In this document: positions 63,723 through 64,000 of the stretch, in pieces
How positions within the stretch are numbered: position 1 is the first letter of the stretch
Layout: each line of letters begins with the position of its first letter
Source of the DNA: Nectonema munidae
Taxonomy: Eukaryota > Nematomorpha > Nectonematoida > Nectonematidae
DNA length: 64,000 bases
Reading direction: 5' to 3'
Assembly (NCBI GenBank): GCA_030549495.1
Contig: JAUIRK010000361.1
Coordinates: 1 to 64,000, forward strand
Notes under the pieces: model-generated
Databases searched by the model: none
Seen by the model: the letters and a program-made list of their open reading frames with translations, nothing else
Told to the model about the DNA's origin: nothing
Position numbers and translations under genes: made by a program

Positions 63723-64000
63723 CAGTGCAACTTGCGTTTGCAAACTCCTTCTTCTACGAACAAATCTGTCTACGAACAATTTTTATCAACAAATTTTGAC
63801 TGAGCTCACGAACTGTTCTTGGGATCACGCACTCCAAAATTCGATTTTAATTTCATTTATAGGATTTTTATTCTTAATTATTATATCATTGATATTTGGC
63901 TAAAAGAAAACTACAAAATAAATTTTAAAATATGTAAATTTTAGCTTATTTATAGATGGCGTTAAATATTTTTCTTTTGAAAAATCTCACATTTGTATTC
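63723..64000 (+). mobile_element. Left end of a Tigger/pogo-type element, continuing or truncated
   Basis: TA followed by CAGTGCAACTTGCGTTTGC and then ACGAACAA repeated (about 63,757-63,781) has the form of a Tigger end (CAGT..AACCTCG....ACGAAC). No transposase frame is present before the window ends. Confidence 0.4.

Noticed and set aside
63694-63903. Plus-strand frame with a hydrophobic C-terminus
   Set aside because: It begins across a Tigger-like terminal repeat and has no independent support.
1-64000. tRNA, rRNA, CRISPR or prokaryotic operon signals
   Set aside because: No cloverleaf with A/B boxes, no rRNA-like tract, no regularly spaced repeats; the window is eukaryotic throughout.

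Overview
The window looks like nuclear DNA of a fast-evolving invertebrate animal. It is strongly AT-rich, has short GT-AG introns, one recognisable host gene with animal orthologues, and a dense set of mobile elements (hAT, Tigger/pogo, piggyBac, one LINE, one Gypsy LTR element). I cannot fix the species. A parasitic crustacean, a cnidarian or myxozoan relative, or a similar AT-rich animal would all fit.

Layout: 1-4023 is a Gypsy-type LTR element whose two 218-base LTRs look identical; it sits inside a decayed hAT gene (4024-4507). 4546-5385 is a deleted BED-finger hAT copy. 5386-8511 shows no gene. From 8576 to at least 33277, on the minus strand, lies BTAF1 (Mot1), the Snf2-family ATPase that strips TBP from DNA. 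I traced sixteen coding exons (one doubtful, the first one or two missing). All joins keep phase except one. Its introns hold a hAT relic (about 12.7-14.4 kb), a hAT miniature element with a piggyBac miniature element nested in it (18609-19184), a hAT copy split by a 5'-truncated LINE (21.0-22.9 kb), and two Tigger elements (about 23.9-26.0 kb and 29496-32031).

From 33.7 to 64 kb there is mostly transposon debris: a 2.4 kb element with AGGGTTGT ends, several hAT pieces including a nearly whole one (42.0-44.5 kb), a 999-base terminal-inverted-repeat element (45668-46666), an unidentified spliced-looking coding stretch (47.5-48.05 kb), two piggyBac relatives (48.4-50.3 and 51.9-53.2 kb), and a hAT-type miniature element with a perfect 8-base target duplication (55099-55350).

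The most unusual content is at 57.36-61.6 kb: a broken, intron-containing gene that joins two C2H2 fingers, a core with an HDFFEG motif, and a SAMD3-like tail. A second, divergent core fragment follows it. I recognise the protein layout as a repeated family in animal genomes but know no function for it. No RNA genes, CRISPR arrays or prokaryotic signals were seen.
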